A stretch of 64,000 nucleotides of DNA from Sthenelais limicola (Eukaryota > Annelida > Polychaeta > Phyllodocida > Sigalionidae). Made by a program: the position numbers and the translations under genes. Under the pieces are notes generated by a model. That model was not told the DNA's origin and did no database searches. It saw nothing but the letters and a program-made list of their open reading frames with translations. Shown in pieces: positions 52,477 to 63,988 of this stretch. Where the stretch lies: contig OW804095.1 in the NCBI GenBank assembly GCA_942159475.1, positions 63,640,773 to 63,704,772 on the forward strand, given 5' to 3'. Within the stretch, counting starts at the first letter, position 1; each line of letters begins with the position of its first letter.

Positions 52477-52950
52477 CCCCCTTATGTTGTATGTGGGGGG
52501 AAACCCCCCACACCCCCCATTTCTTCCCCCTATGTTGTATGTGGGGGGAAACCCCACACACCCCCCATTTCTTCCCCCTATGTTGTATGTGGGGGGACAC
52601 CCCCCACACCCCCCATTTCTTCCCCCTATGTTGTGTGTGGGGGGAAACCCCCCACACCCCCCATTTCTTCCCCCTATGTTGTATGTGGGGGGACACCCCC
52701 CACACCCCCCATTTCTTCCCCCTATGTTGTATGTGGGGGGACACCCCCCCCACACCCCCTATTTCTACCCCCTTATGTTGTATGTGGGGGGAAACCCCCC
52801 ACACCCCCCATTTCTTCCCCCTTATGTTGTACGTGGGGGGAAACCCCCACATCCCCCTCTTGTTTAATGTGGGGGACCCCCCCCACACCCCCTTTTTCCC
52901 CTCTTGTTTAATGTGGGGGGAAACCCCCACACCCCCCTTTTTTCCCAGCA
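52477..52950. repeat. 48-bp hairpin minisatellite
   Basis: TATGTTG recurs at 52483, 52531, 52579, 52627, 52675 and 52723 with exact 48-bp spacing, then at 51- and 49-bp spacing, then in degenerate form. Each unit holds a stem of the type GTGGGGGG-AAA-CCCCCCAC. As 48 is divisible by three, long frames stay open on both strands, but they are not genes. Confidence 0.95.
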
Positions 52951-53181
52951 AGATTCTTAAGTTTTATTGGATCGGTTTTATACATCGAAATTTCATTTTC
53001 TTAAGTGAAGCGCCTTTGAAACAAAAAGGAACCCCCCGAGAATACTGGAGGGAGAAATAACCTTTTTAATTCAATTTGGAGGCAAATATTTTACTCCCTG
53101 TAAGTGCACTCCCTATAGTATTAAGAACAGCAATTGCTATATATAAATAAAATCAAAATAAATAAAACGAAACTCTCCTAG
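52860..53181 (+). repeat. 322-bp direct duplication, copy 1
   Basis: Appears identical to 53264-53585 (offset 404). It includes the end of the hairpin minisatellite and about 240 bp of unique sequence. Confidence 0.9.
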
Positions 53182-53263
53182 AGAACAGTCCCTTCTATAT
53201 TCTATTTCTTCAGAATGAGAACCTTTACCTTAAGTGTGGACGACCTAATTAGGATAAATCCTG

Positions 53264-53585
53264 TTGTTTAATGTGGGGGACCCCCCCCACACCCCCTTTT
53301 TCCCCTCTTGTTTAATGTGGGGGGAAACCCCCACACCCCCCTTTTTTCCCAGCAAGATTCTTAAGTTTTATTGGATCGGTTTTATACATCGAAATTTCAT
53401 TTTCTTAAGTGAAGCGCCTTTGAAACAAAAAGGAACCCCCCGAGAATACTGGAGGGAGAAATAACCTTTTTAATTCAATTTGGAGGCAAATATTTTACTC
53501 CCTGTAAGTGCACTCCCTATAGTATTAAGAACAGCAATTGCTATATATAAATAAAATCAAAATAAATAAAACGAAACTCTCCTAG
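53264..53585 (+). repeat. 322-bp direct duplication, copy 2
   Basis: Matches copy 1 without a difference that I can see. At its right end the sequence jumps back to minisatellite resembling 52739 onward. Confidence 0.9.
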
Positions 53586-53890
53586 GACACCCCCCCACAC
53601 CCCCTATTTCTACCCCCTTATGTTGTATGTGGGGGGAAACCCCCCACACCCCCCATTTCTTCCCCCTTATGTTGTACGTGGGGGGAAACCCCCACATCCC
53701 CCTCTTGTTTAATGTGGGGGACCCCCCCCCACACCCCCTTTTTCCCCTCTTGTTTAATGTAGGGGGAACCCCCACACCCCCCTTTTTTCCCCTCTTGTCT
53801 TACGGGGGGGACACCCCCCACACACCCCTTTTTTCCCCTCTTGTTTTATGTGGGGGGAAACCCCCCACACCCCCCTTTTTACTTCTTTCA
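53586..53890. repeat. Hairpin minisatellite, rearranged second block
   Basis: Begins with a near-copy of 52739-52880 and continues with degenerate units containing GGGGGG and CCCCCC arms. Confidence 0.85.
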
Positions 53891-54305
53891 TGTGGGCGAA
53901 ATGCCCCTATTGTTAGCCCTGAATAACCTTATATTATATAAGTAATTCCTATACTCCATTTAATGAAATATCAAGTATTTAAGCTACACTTGTAGTCAAC
54001 ACCAGAATAAAGCTACCCTTTGTCTTTGCACCCCTTACAATCACATAAAGCTGTACAATCACATAAAGCAAGCTCCAAAGGTCATGTGACTAAAGCTCTG
54101 GTAAATTATAGTAGGTCAAGTCAGGAATACTAGGTCAAATGTGGTCACGTTGTCATGACAGTCTGGGTAAGTTCTAGGGCATAATGGAAGCTATGTCGGC
54201 GGAGATGTGGAGTAGGAGAGCTTGTTAATATCTCAACTAAAATAGCATTTTCACAAGTCTGACAATTCCAAAATTCCAGTCATTGATAGATAACTGTTCC
54301 CTTCA

Positions 54306-54361
54306 TAGCCCTGCGGGGCTAGAATGACCAGGGAATAAGTGTAAGTAGCCCTGCGGGGCTA
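54306..54361. repeat. Twin TAGCCC hairpins
   Basis: TAGCCCTGCGGGGCTA occurs at 54306-54321 and again at 54346-54361. Each can fold into a 6-bp stem with a TGCG loop. Spacing start to start is 40 bp. Confidence 0.8.
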
Positions 54362-54391
54362 AAATGTCAGGGGGCCGGAAAGGTGGAAACT

Positions 54392-56338
54392 ACCCTACCC
54401 CCAGTTACCTCCACCCCCATACACCTTTACCCCCAGTCACCTCTACCCCCAGACATCATTACCCCCAGTTAAATCTACCCCCACACACCTCAACCCCCAG
54501 TAACCTCTACCCCCACCCACATCTACCCCCAGTTATCTCTACCCCAACACACATCTACCCCCAGTAACCTCTACCCCACACACCTCCACCCCCAGTTATC
54601 TCTACCGCCACACACCTCCACCCCCAGTTACCTCTACCCCCCCACACACATCTACCCCCAGGTACCTCTACCCGCACACACTTCTACCCCCAGTAGCTCC
54701 CAGTTACCTCTACCCCCACACACATCTACCCCCAGATACCTCTACCCAGCCACACACATCTACCCCAAGTAACTTCTACCCCCCCACACATCTACCCCCA
54801 GTCATCTCTACCCCCACACACCTTTACCCCCAGTTACCTCCACCCCCATACACCTTTACCCCCAGTCACCTCTACCCCCAGACATCTTTACCCCCAGTTA
54901 AATCTACCCCCACACACCTCCACCCCCAGTAACCTCTACCCCCAAACACCTCCACCCCTAGTTATCTCTACCCCCACACACCTCCACCCCCAGTTACCTC
55001 TACCCCCACACACACATCTACCCCCAGTTATCTCTACCCCAACACACATCTACCCCCAGTAACCTCTACCCCCACACACCTCCACCCCCAGTTATCTCCA
55101 CCCCCACACACCTCCACCCCCAGTTATCTCTACCCCCACACACATCAACCCCCAGTTACCTCTACCCCCCACATACCTTTACCCCAGATACATCTACCCC
55201 CACACACCTTTAACCCCAGATACATCTACCCCGACACACCTTTACCCTCAGTTACCTCAACCCCCACACACATCTATCCCCTGTCACCTCTACCCCCACA
55301 CACCTTTACCCCAGTTACCTCTACCCCCACACATATCTACCCCCAGTTATCTCTACTCCCACACACATCTACCCCCAGTTATCTCTACCCCCACACATAT
55401 CTACTCCCAGTTATCTCTAGCCCCACACACATCTACCCCCAGTTATCTCTACCCCCACACACCTCTACCCCCACACACCTCTACCCCCACACACACATCT
55501 ACCCCCAGGTACCTCTACCCCCACGCACTTCCACCCCCAGTAACCTCTACCCCCACACACTTTCACCCCCAGTTACCTCTACCCCCCCCACACATCTATC
55601 CCCAGTTACCCCTACCCCCAGTGACCTCTACCCCCCCCCCCCACACATCTACCCCCAGTTACCTCTACCCCCCACACACACATCTACCCCCAGGTACCTC
55701 TACCCCCACACACTTCCACCTCCAGGTACCTCTACCCCCACACACTTCCACCCCCAGTTACCTCTACCCCCCCCCCCCACACATCTACCCCCAGATACAT
55801 CTACCCCCACACACTTCCACCCTCAGGTACCTCTACCCCCACACACTTTCACCCCCAGTTACCTCTACCCCCCCCCCCCCCACACACACACACACATCTA
55901 TTCCCAGTTACCCCTACCCCCAGTGACCTCTACCCCCACACACATCTACCCCCAGTTATCTCTACCCCCACACATATCTACCCCCAGTTACCTCTACCCC
56001 CACACATATCTACCCCCAGTTATCTCTACCCCAACACACCTTTACTCCCAGTCACCTCTACCCTAACACACCTTTTCTCCCAGTCACCTCTACCCCCACA
56101 CACCTTTACCCCCAGTTACCTCTAACCCCACACACCTCTACCCCCGGTTTCCTCTACCCCCAACACACCTTCACACCCAGTTACCACTACCCCCTCACAC
56201 ATCTACCCCCAGTTACCTCTACCCCCACACATCTACCCCTAGTTACCACTACCCCCCCCCACCCCACCCCCACACACACATCTACCCCCAATTACCTCTA
56301 CCTCCCCACACATCTACCCCCCGTTACCTCTACCCCCC
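54392..56338. repeat. C-rich 16/32-bp minisatellite, part 2
   Basis: About 1.95 kb of the same 16-bp unit as at 51490, with interspersed poly-C and CA expansions. The other strand carries a run of about five G every 16 bp. Long frames such as the one at 55621-55926 arise from the repeat and are not coding. Confidence 0.95.
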
Positions 56339-56339
56339 A

Positions 56340-56500
56340 CCAAAAAAAATCGAGCAGTGAGCAATTCGTTTTACCACGCGGCAACGACCCGTGCGGGTAG
56401 CCGCGCCTATGGAAAGGGCTCAATAGAAATGCATGTGAACGATTATTTGCCGCGTGCCGCGCGCGGCATGAAAAACCACATCTATGGAAAGGCAGCTAAA
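56340..56500. other. GC-rich insert within the minisatellite
   Basis: About 160 bp unlike its surroundings. It holds CACGCGGCAA (56375-56384) with its reverse complement at 56447-56456, the perfect 14-bp palindrome TGCCGCGCGCGGCA at 56455-56468, and TCTATGGAAAGG/CCTATGGAAAGG near-duplicates. Function is unknown; it may be an inserted small element. Confidence 0.5.
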
Positions 56501-56720
56501 CCCAAGTTACCGCTACCCCCCATCCCCGACACATCTACCCCAAGTTACCTCTACCCCCACACACCTTACAGTTATATACCTCTATCCCCACACACCTTCA
56601 CCCCCAGTTGCCTCTACCCCCACACACCTTTACCCCCAGTTATCTCTACCCCACACACATCTACCCCCAGTTACTTCTACCACCGCACACCCCTACCTGC
56701 AGTTACCTCTACCCCCCACT
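56500..56720. repeat. C-rich 16/32-bp minisatellite, part 3
   Basis: Last, more divergent units of the array, ending near 56720. Confidence 0.85.
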
Positions 56721-59700
56721 TGGAGAGGCATGTCCTAATCTCTTGCTTGTATTCACAATTCAGCGAGGTGATTGCTTAAATCACAACTGGTGACATTTGA
56801 AATATGAGGAATATTAATTTGGGTACGGTATTCAAATGTAGCCTGTGAAACCAGCACTGTTCCAAGTCTCCCTTGTCTCCCTGCTGACCAAAAGTAGGGC
56901 CGCAGATGCTGAAACCAAAATCATTTTCTGGCCATATTTTAAGGCTCAGCTGATGGCCTATTACGCCTGTCAGCTCTATTTTCCATTTTGTATAAGCCCC
57001 ATTTTCCAAATCCCGCAGGTTTTCAATTTGCAATCCTGTTTTATTATATGCAATCCCTACCTGGAATAATTAAATCTGGCTCTGAATCCCTTTCAAGAAT
57101 CCCGTAGACCCTTAATTTTTAATCCTGAATCCCGATTTAAAATAGGCCCCAATCCCGATTCCCAAAAAGGTATTCCCTACCCTGTATGTTTAGGCCTAGG
57201 CGTATATATATGGATGATAAATCTTAGAACAATCTATTAGGTGGCACAGCATTACTAATGCACACAATAAAGTGTGGAGAATGAAAATGAATAGGTTGGG
57301 GATAGGTTTTTATGATAAAACATGTTGTTTCAGGTAAAGCGAACCAGTGGTTCGCTTTACCTTACACTACATGGTTCGGTTTATATGAACTGTCAGGAAA
57401 AGCGAACCAATGACATTTCAATGACCTTGAAGTCACTTGCAAGGGGTTATCCATTTTTTCAATGAGGAAATCATAATACACTATGATTTGTGATGTTTTG
57501 CGTAAAAATTGTTTCCACATGTTCTACATAGATTTGGAATGATCGATGAATCTGTATATAGACAAAAAAATGTTGACCTTCAGATGAAAACCCAAAAAAA
57601 TAGATAGTTTGTACTTCCCGCCAATTTCCCATGTGAGCAAATTCTCTGTGACACCTAGAAAGATTTGCTGAAATTATCTCCAATTTATTCTCTTTTAAAC
57701 AATAGATGGCTCTTTATCCTGTGGTCCAATCTACTGAGTTTGCATGGAGGTTTAAGTTGGTTGGTTCGGTTTACCTGATGGTTCGGTTTACCTGAAGGCA
57801 CCCTATATTAAGTTGGATTTGGATTTGGCAACGCTGCTACGTAGGCCCTAGATCTGTAATTGAATTTGAAAACTTTTTTATTCGATCAATCAATCGCTTT
57901 AAGGGAGTGATCTCCGGCTTGTGGGAGGATTTCAGGCCCTCTCGTTTTACAGTTAAATGCTTAATGTGACCCTTGCTTCTGCTAAGTGATTTCTGCTAAG
58001 TGATTTCTGCTAAGTGGTCGACAATACTCGTGTCCGTCGATGACTGGAGACGACCAACCACTAATCTATCAATTTTTGCATCTGTAGGCCTACTATGGAC
58101 GAAATAATAGCTAATAATGTGGTGGGGACGTAGAAATTTAGGCCTACGTAAAAATTTAAATTGGACAACTAAAATGTTTTAAAAAAAACTGGAAACATAT
58201 ATAGCTACATATTATATGGAAAGGCTAAAATTCCAACACAATATGTCAGTAACAGTTAAATAGACCATCCAACGCTGGGGACAACCCCCGGGGACAACCC
58301 TCTGTGCGTGCCATCTACCGCTTACAAGATACCACGGACCGCCACAACTCATCGTGGAGCGCTCGGTCTCCCACTATTGAGGTCAGCGAAAGTATGATGG
58401 CTGCCGTGGTTGGTGCAACCAACTTTCACCTCTACTGATCGTTGGAATAGCCTCACACTGACCGCCGTGACGACTCCGGAATCAGTCAGTCAGGGGCTAC
58501 CTGAATAGCAACCACCACCTCCACCACCACCAACAACAACACAACAACTCTAATACCGGTACACAACCTATGGAATTTTCATCCCTGGGGCACAGGCCTA
58601 GAGATATCTCGATCAATTTCCTCTAGGCATTCCTCAAGTAGTCATATATAGCCTACAAAAGATATAATTATAAGCTACGCATATTGCAATACCAGTGCAC
58701 AAATACGGTTTGTAATCTGTTTAAATTACATCCTGTATAGGATTACATAGTTATACACAAAAAATCATTTACGGTAAGTGGCTAACATATGTAACGATTC
58801 CAATATGAAGATTTCCATTGAGCTCCGGATAGCTCCGGATCTGACAGCTCCATCTCCGGATTCCATTGGGTAGTTCCTCCGGATCCCACTAGGATATTCA
58901 TTGCAACCATTGACGATATTTGCAGTTTATATTATGTGATTAATTTATCATTAATTAACTATTCATTTGATTTCATCCGGACTTTAACCATAATGTTTAT
59001 TATATATTTCTATATTTATGTTCAACTTTGTATTTATGTGATTATTATATTTATTCCATTATTCCTGATTTATGTTGCAAACATAATGTTTCCTTGGTTT
59101 GAAAATCATTCATTATTTCGATGTATCTGTTCATAAATCGGGTTGAGAAGCAAGGTCTTCAACCCAACACACAAGGAGGAATAAAGGGAACATATGAAAG
59201 AAGTATTTCACTCTTGATGTTTTGTCTCGGATCCGCGCTTGGAACATAGACCCTTGGTCCTTTGGAACTTTAATATAATCCGGCCACTATAGTTCATTTT
59301 CCCCCCATCTCCTGCTATAAATATTCATAATATATTTATTCTCGCAGAAGTAAACCTATACGATCACGAAATATCATTATTTAATATCGATTAATATTAA
59401 GCCGGAGCTGAAACACAGATGTGCAACGATGGCCACAAAGACATTGGAAAGAACATAGGCAAGAATCGCAACACATACACCGACAGTTCATGATTTTTCT
59501 TCTATAAGGCCTATTGCTTGATCTCCTGGCATTGACTGCCTCTGCGGCTCTCGGGACCCGCTGGACCCTCCAGGGCTAACCACGGAGGGAAAATGCCTTT
59601 AGTTTCTGTTGTTCCCGTGTCCTCCATCAACTTACTCTACCAAGTGTATTTTTATCATACATTCATGTATAACGCCCGACAAAGTTATACTGTGATTATA

Positions 59701-60069
59701 CTCAGATTTACCATTTTCGTGTAACACCACCAGCAAACTCTGGTCTGACATTTTCGAATGGATTCACTGGATCGAACATTTTAAGGTCTACCACAGTGGA
59801 GACGAAATAATTCGTGGAGGAGGGTAAGGGACGACATAGAGAATCAAATCAAATCCATATAACGTTACATTTAATAGGAACCCTGTCCACAATCTCCTCA
59901 CTTGAGTCTGGTGTTTCACCTTTTGTTGCCATCAACTAAATCATTTAGGCCTATCAACTAAACCATTTTAACTTGACGACCTTTCCCGCAAAATATATAA
60001 AAAGTAACGACATAAAACGCTCAATTCCATTCACTTTACTAGTAAGTAATAATGTTGGTGCCTATCAGG

Positions 60070-60108
60070 AATAAACATTGGATTTGTAAAAAAAAAAAAA
60101 AAAAAAAA
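60070..60108 (+). repeat. Retrocopy-like poly(A) end
   Basis: AATAAA at 60070-60075 is followed after 12 bases by 21 consecutive A (60088-60108). That is the arrangement of a mature mRNA 3' end inserted in genomic DNA. The source transcript is not recognised. Confidence 0.5.
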
Positions 60109-60198
60109 CAGTTGCTAAAAAAGGAACTCTAAAACCTATAGTATATATTTGGTCTAGTCACAAACTAGTCCAGTCCAGGGCCCTCGCTGCTGCCACAT

Positions 60199-60213
60199 CC
60201 AGTAGAGGGCGCC
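60199..60213 (+). promoter_or_regulatory. CTCF-like binding site
   Basis: CCAGTAGAGGGCGCC matches the CTCF core CCASYAGRKGGCRSY at every position. CTCF and this core are conserved across bilaterians. Occupancy cannot be judged from sequence. Confidence 0.45.
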
Positions 60214-61142
60214 ACTGTTCAATAGGGACAATTTATCACCTCAACTTGGAGAAAGGAATAGATTTTACACAATTTGTTCGCACATATTGTGGATTGTTTT
60301 ACGTTTAAAATGTTTCAACGTGGTTCATTTTCAGATTAAATGGATTTCCAGGTCTTGAAAGATCTGCATTGATGTATACACGAGTGAATAAGTCATGTAT
60401 CAGCCTTGAAGAAACACTATCTGTATGTCTGTCTAGAATAAGATCAGTTCGCTTGCAGAGAAAACGCAGTCAGCTTTGCGCAGTGGCAGTACTGTAGCCG
60501 ATGAGGTTCATCCGAGGCGCGGTTATTGCTAGTTGAAAACTATACCCAATACCCCGCGGTGTCATCCTGAAATATGGACTGGCACTTGCAATTTTTTAAA
60601 CCTCCTACGGGAGGTGACAAGCAAACTAAAAACACTCCTACATGCTCCTACCCCCCCCCCCCCCCCCTTGTTGTTCTGTCAATCTTTCTTCTTTCTTGGT
60701 CATTCTCTCCCACTTTTGGTTCTCCTCTGTCTCTCCCTCCATAGCCCTCCCTCCCTCCCTCTCTCCTATGCTGTTATTATACGTATATCCCTACCACTCT
60801 GTCTCGCCATTCCCTGTTGACCAAATTAGATGGCCCTTCCTGACGGTCAAGAAGAGGGGGAGGGTGGGGGAATCAGACTGGGAGAGGGGAGAGAAAAAAT
60901 GTATGAGTAACAGAGAAGAGAGGGAGGGACAGGGGGAGGCAGAGAAAGCGGGGAGGGGAGAGTGAAGAAGAGGGAGAGGTGCGGGGCGAATGGGGGACCG
61001 TCCAGAGGATGGGTACTTTGCTAGTGGTAAATAAAATTGATTCGCGAAAAACAGGAAATCAGGGTAAAGGCCCCTGTCAACTAAGCCGATTCTCATGCGA
61101 CCCTTTTTCACTAAATTGTTGATAAGGGCGTAAAGCAACCAA

Positions 61143-61168
61143 TCTCACTCACTCACTCACTCACTCAC
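61143..61168. repeat. CTCA tetranucleotide microsatellite
   Basis: Six units of ACTC/CTCA in perfect tandem. Confidence 0.9.
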
Positions 61169-61470
61169 CTAAGTAGTATATTTAACAACTTTACTACAGT
61201 GAGTGGCCATCAAGAATCACGTGGCCATCGACACTTTTTTGCATAGAAATATAGAAGTACTTACTAGAAGCCCTAATGTTTACCATCATTGGAATCCGTC
61301 ATAAAATGTCTATGTGATTTCTTTTTTCATTCCACCATGCATATATGTACCGGTACATATCCCATATACCTTACACCTGAATCTTGCTTAATTGTTCCTT
61401 TTTTCCCCGCCTAAAATTTAGTTTCGTTTATCCATTTATGGGGGAGCCACTGTCGCCAGTGTATTCAGTG

Positions 61471-61512
61471 ATATCAAAGATTATAGTAGGTTACTATAAT
61501 CTTTGGTGATAT
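61471..61512. repeat. Short-loop hairpin
   Basis: ATATCAAAGATTATAGTA and TACTATAATCTTTGGTGATAT pair as near-perfect inverted arms across a loop of about three bases. The loop is too small for a typical microRNA precursor. Confidence 0.7.
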
Positions 61513-62178
61513 ACAATATAAATAGTCACGGTTACCACAACATCGTGTATTTGTGTGAAGAGAATAAGAAGAAAATGAAAAAAAACAATTCCACCCAATA
61601 CTATTCTTTTCATTCATTCACATCAAATAAATTATAATAGAACTATATTTCTGCGGTTGACATTATCAGTGACCTAGTATAAAGTCACACTGATTGTATA
61701 CCAACAAGTATCTGTTGTATACTCGTCGATATACCAACACATTTTTTTCACAAAAAAGGTGTGTATACATAACGATAATGCTAAATCGCTAAAATAAATC
61801 TATTTTTACATTTAATAGTGTTATGTAACGCTTGAATAAATATCCAAATGAATGCACATTACACGAATGCAATAAGGTATATTTATCTTTTAACCTTTAG
61901 GTATGTTATGGGGAATCAAAATAAAATACAAATAATGATATCAGTCTTTATGGTCTCAAGTGTAATCATCTGCTTTTAAGTAATCAGCTCAGTAACTGAA
62001 GTCACTGGCCAATTAATAACAAGCACATTATCCGATTCGATGTGTTATATATAGTATTAAGTGGATAGATAACCATTAATAACAGAACAATTATTTTATT
62101 CAATTGCCTCTTTAAATGATTCTCGTACGATGATGCATTATGGTGTAGTCTATTATTCTCCCCAATATGTAGAATCAT

Positions 62179-63988
62179 TTATAGAGGGCTGCACGCGGAG
62201 CTTTCGGTGGCGAATTCTGAGAACATGGTGATGAGTGAAGTTGTTATAATCCGCATAAAGTCAAGACGCTCGTCGGTGACGTGTGCCATATCATCACACC
62301 AATTGTGATAACACTGGGCCATGTAACCTCTGAAATTAGCTGTTAAAAAGATATATACTCTAATAAACTAAACCCAAATAATAGCAAGAATCATTAAGAC
62401 ACTTCATAATTATGTTTGCATCAAAACAGGTTTTCCGCTTTAATTATATAATAAATATCAAAATGATCAATTATTCCTGATATACCAGCATAAATCCAAA
62501 TTAAGAAAGAAGAACATGAAGCAAAAACATATTTTACCTGAATCCGAAATAAATAAGGCCTCCAATCCTTTGTTAGAATAATCATCATCTAATTCCCAGA
62601 AGTAATAATGGTCACTCCTGAAGAAGTCCCTGATGATCCCACCTATCCAGGAATCACTAGGGTTACCAGTGATGGGAAGCCTGACATTAAGTTGATCATA
62701 AGGCCCTGTTTGGTGGATCTCACTACCATACGTGTCATTCCAGTGCTTGCTGAAGGCATTGAAGAGAGCTGAGTCATCATTTCTTCCGATTGTCACTAAG
62801 AAATTCCCTCGGAAATCACGGGCTTTTAACCATCTGTATAAGTCGGGAAACAGCTGAAATATTCGTGATGAGTGGTATGTTTTTCTGTGGTTAATAGTTT
62901 TGAGATATTATTGGAATACATGTAGGCCCTGAAAACGTGATAGACTTCATGTCATCAGGTGGCTTTAAGCTTATAATTATGATTACTACCAATTCAAAAT
63001 TGAGGTAAAAAAAATAATACAAGTGCAAAAGGGGTCTGTTTGCCAGTATATAGAAAACTAGACTGATTGGATATAGTGTTAGTTAACACAGAATATTTAA
63101 GCATATTCAACTGCGTAACCAATTGCTCCTGTCACAATATTCTTTTATTCAAGTGCCCATTTTATACAGTGGTCCAGAAAGGCGCAGACTTCTACTATAA
63201 TTTCTTGGCCTAAATGCCTAAATTAGTGTGATTGATGAAATTATAATCTATACATAATAAGGCGAATATTCTCACTCACAATTGATGTTCCTGGTGGGAG
63301 GTTCTGGCTGTTTGGCTCATTGTCATAATTCATCAATGTATCCATGATGACGGTCCCTTGATACGTTTCTTGCGCAATGTTGAACTTCTTTAGGATTGAT
63401 GGTACAAGATATAGATTCACGAACTTCTCACTTCCAATCAAACCCTATTGAGACAGGTCCACAAGGTTGAGGTAATAAATATGTGCCTAGTTAAGATTTT
63501 CTCTTAGAAATCATGATTGTGTAGTCCTATATTCGTATATTTGAAACAAACTCCAGCGTTGTTATGGTGCACACATATTATTTTAATGTTAACAATTTCA
63601 AATATTAAGCAACTCCTTACAAATTCTTCCCAATCAAACGCCGCGAATATCACGCTGTTCAGTCTGGAGCAGGAACTGAGTGACATCTCCCTGGCTACCT
63701 CCAGCATGATGGCCATTGCAGCGCCATTGTCATTTACTCCTATTATAAGGGAATTATATCTCAAATAAAGTTTCTTATTAACAGAATTGGTGGTTTTTCC
63801 ATTGTGTTATTCCATGGGGAATAAATAGATAGCCCCGATAACGCAAGTCTAGTTAAACCGTGAAATTACTGACCATAAGTTGCGACCTGAGAATCATGGT
63901 GAGCTCCTATGATTGAAACTCGGTCCTCAGATGTTCCCCAGCGTGAACCCTTCAACACCAGCATGACATTCTCCCCAGGCCAGTCCGC
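62179..63988 (-). CDS. M28 family zinc peptidase, C-terminal five exons (5' truncated by window edge)
   Basis: Exons 63988-63874, 63739-63621, 63444-63280, 62853-62538 and 62327-62179 join in consistent phase to 287 residues plus stop. All expected M28 metal and catalytic residues are visible in order: GAHHDS (zinc His), GVNDNGA (bridging Asp), FDWEEFG (catalytic Glu and zinc Glu), VIMDTLMNYD (zinc Asp) and FRSDHYYFW (zinc His). The family comprises di-zinc amino- and carboxypeptidases. The C-terminus, with HNWCDDMAHVTDERLDF, ends without a membrane anchor. The exon acceptor at 63989 shows that coding sequence continues beyond 64000, where the N-terminus and any signal peptide must lie. Which M28 subgroup it belongs to cannot be told from this part. 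AATAAA lies 79 bases past the stop. Confidence 0.85.

Larger units (their letters stand above)
51184..57803. mobile_element. 6.6-kb block bounded by 26-bp inverted repeats
   Basis: The left end GGGTGCATTAAGGTAAAGCG (51184) and the right end, ATGGTTCGGTTTACCTGAAG then GCACCC (57803), are inverted repeats matching at 23 of 26 positions. The core GGTTCGnTTTACCTGA recurs subterminally in both orientations: near 51367, 51395, 51411 and 51430 on the left, and near 57333, 57350, 57370, 57387 and 57763 on the right. Subterminal motif arrays are known for transposase binding in several DNA transposon groups. The interior is mostly minisatellite and has no transposase, so at most this is a non-autonomous element. 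No clear target duplication is seen. Confidence 0.45.
57804..62178. other. Non-coding stretch left of the M28 gene
   Basis: No coding region is supported. It holds a CpG-richer part at about 58270-58520, a poly(A) tract with an upstream AATAAA (60070-60108), a CTCF-like site (60199), a poly-C run at about 60651, a GA-rich tract at 60845-60990, a CTCA microsatellite and a hairpin at 61471. AATAAA on the minus strand at 62095-62100 is a likely poly(A) signal for the M28 gene. Confidence 0.45.

Noticed and set aside
52459..53060. Long overlapping frames on both strands (up to 189 residues) of Pro/His/Gly-rich repeats
   Set aside because: They are translations of a 48-bp minisatellite. The unit is divisible by three, so all frames stay open on both strands, and there is no codon bias or domain.
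55621..55926. Thr/Pro-rich 101-residue frame, mucin-like in look
   Set aside because: Produced by the 16-bp C-rich satellite and interrupted by poly-C runs. It has no start context or splice sites.
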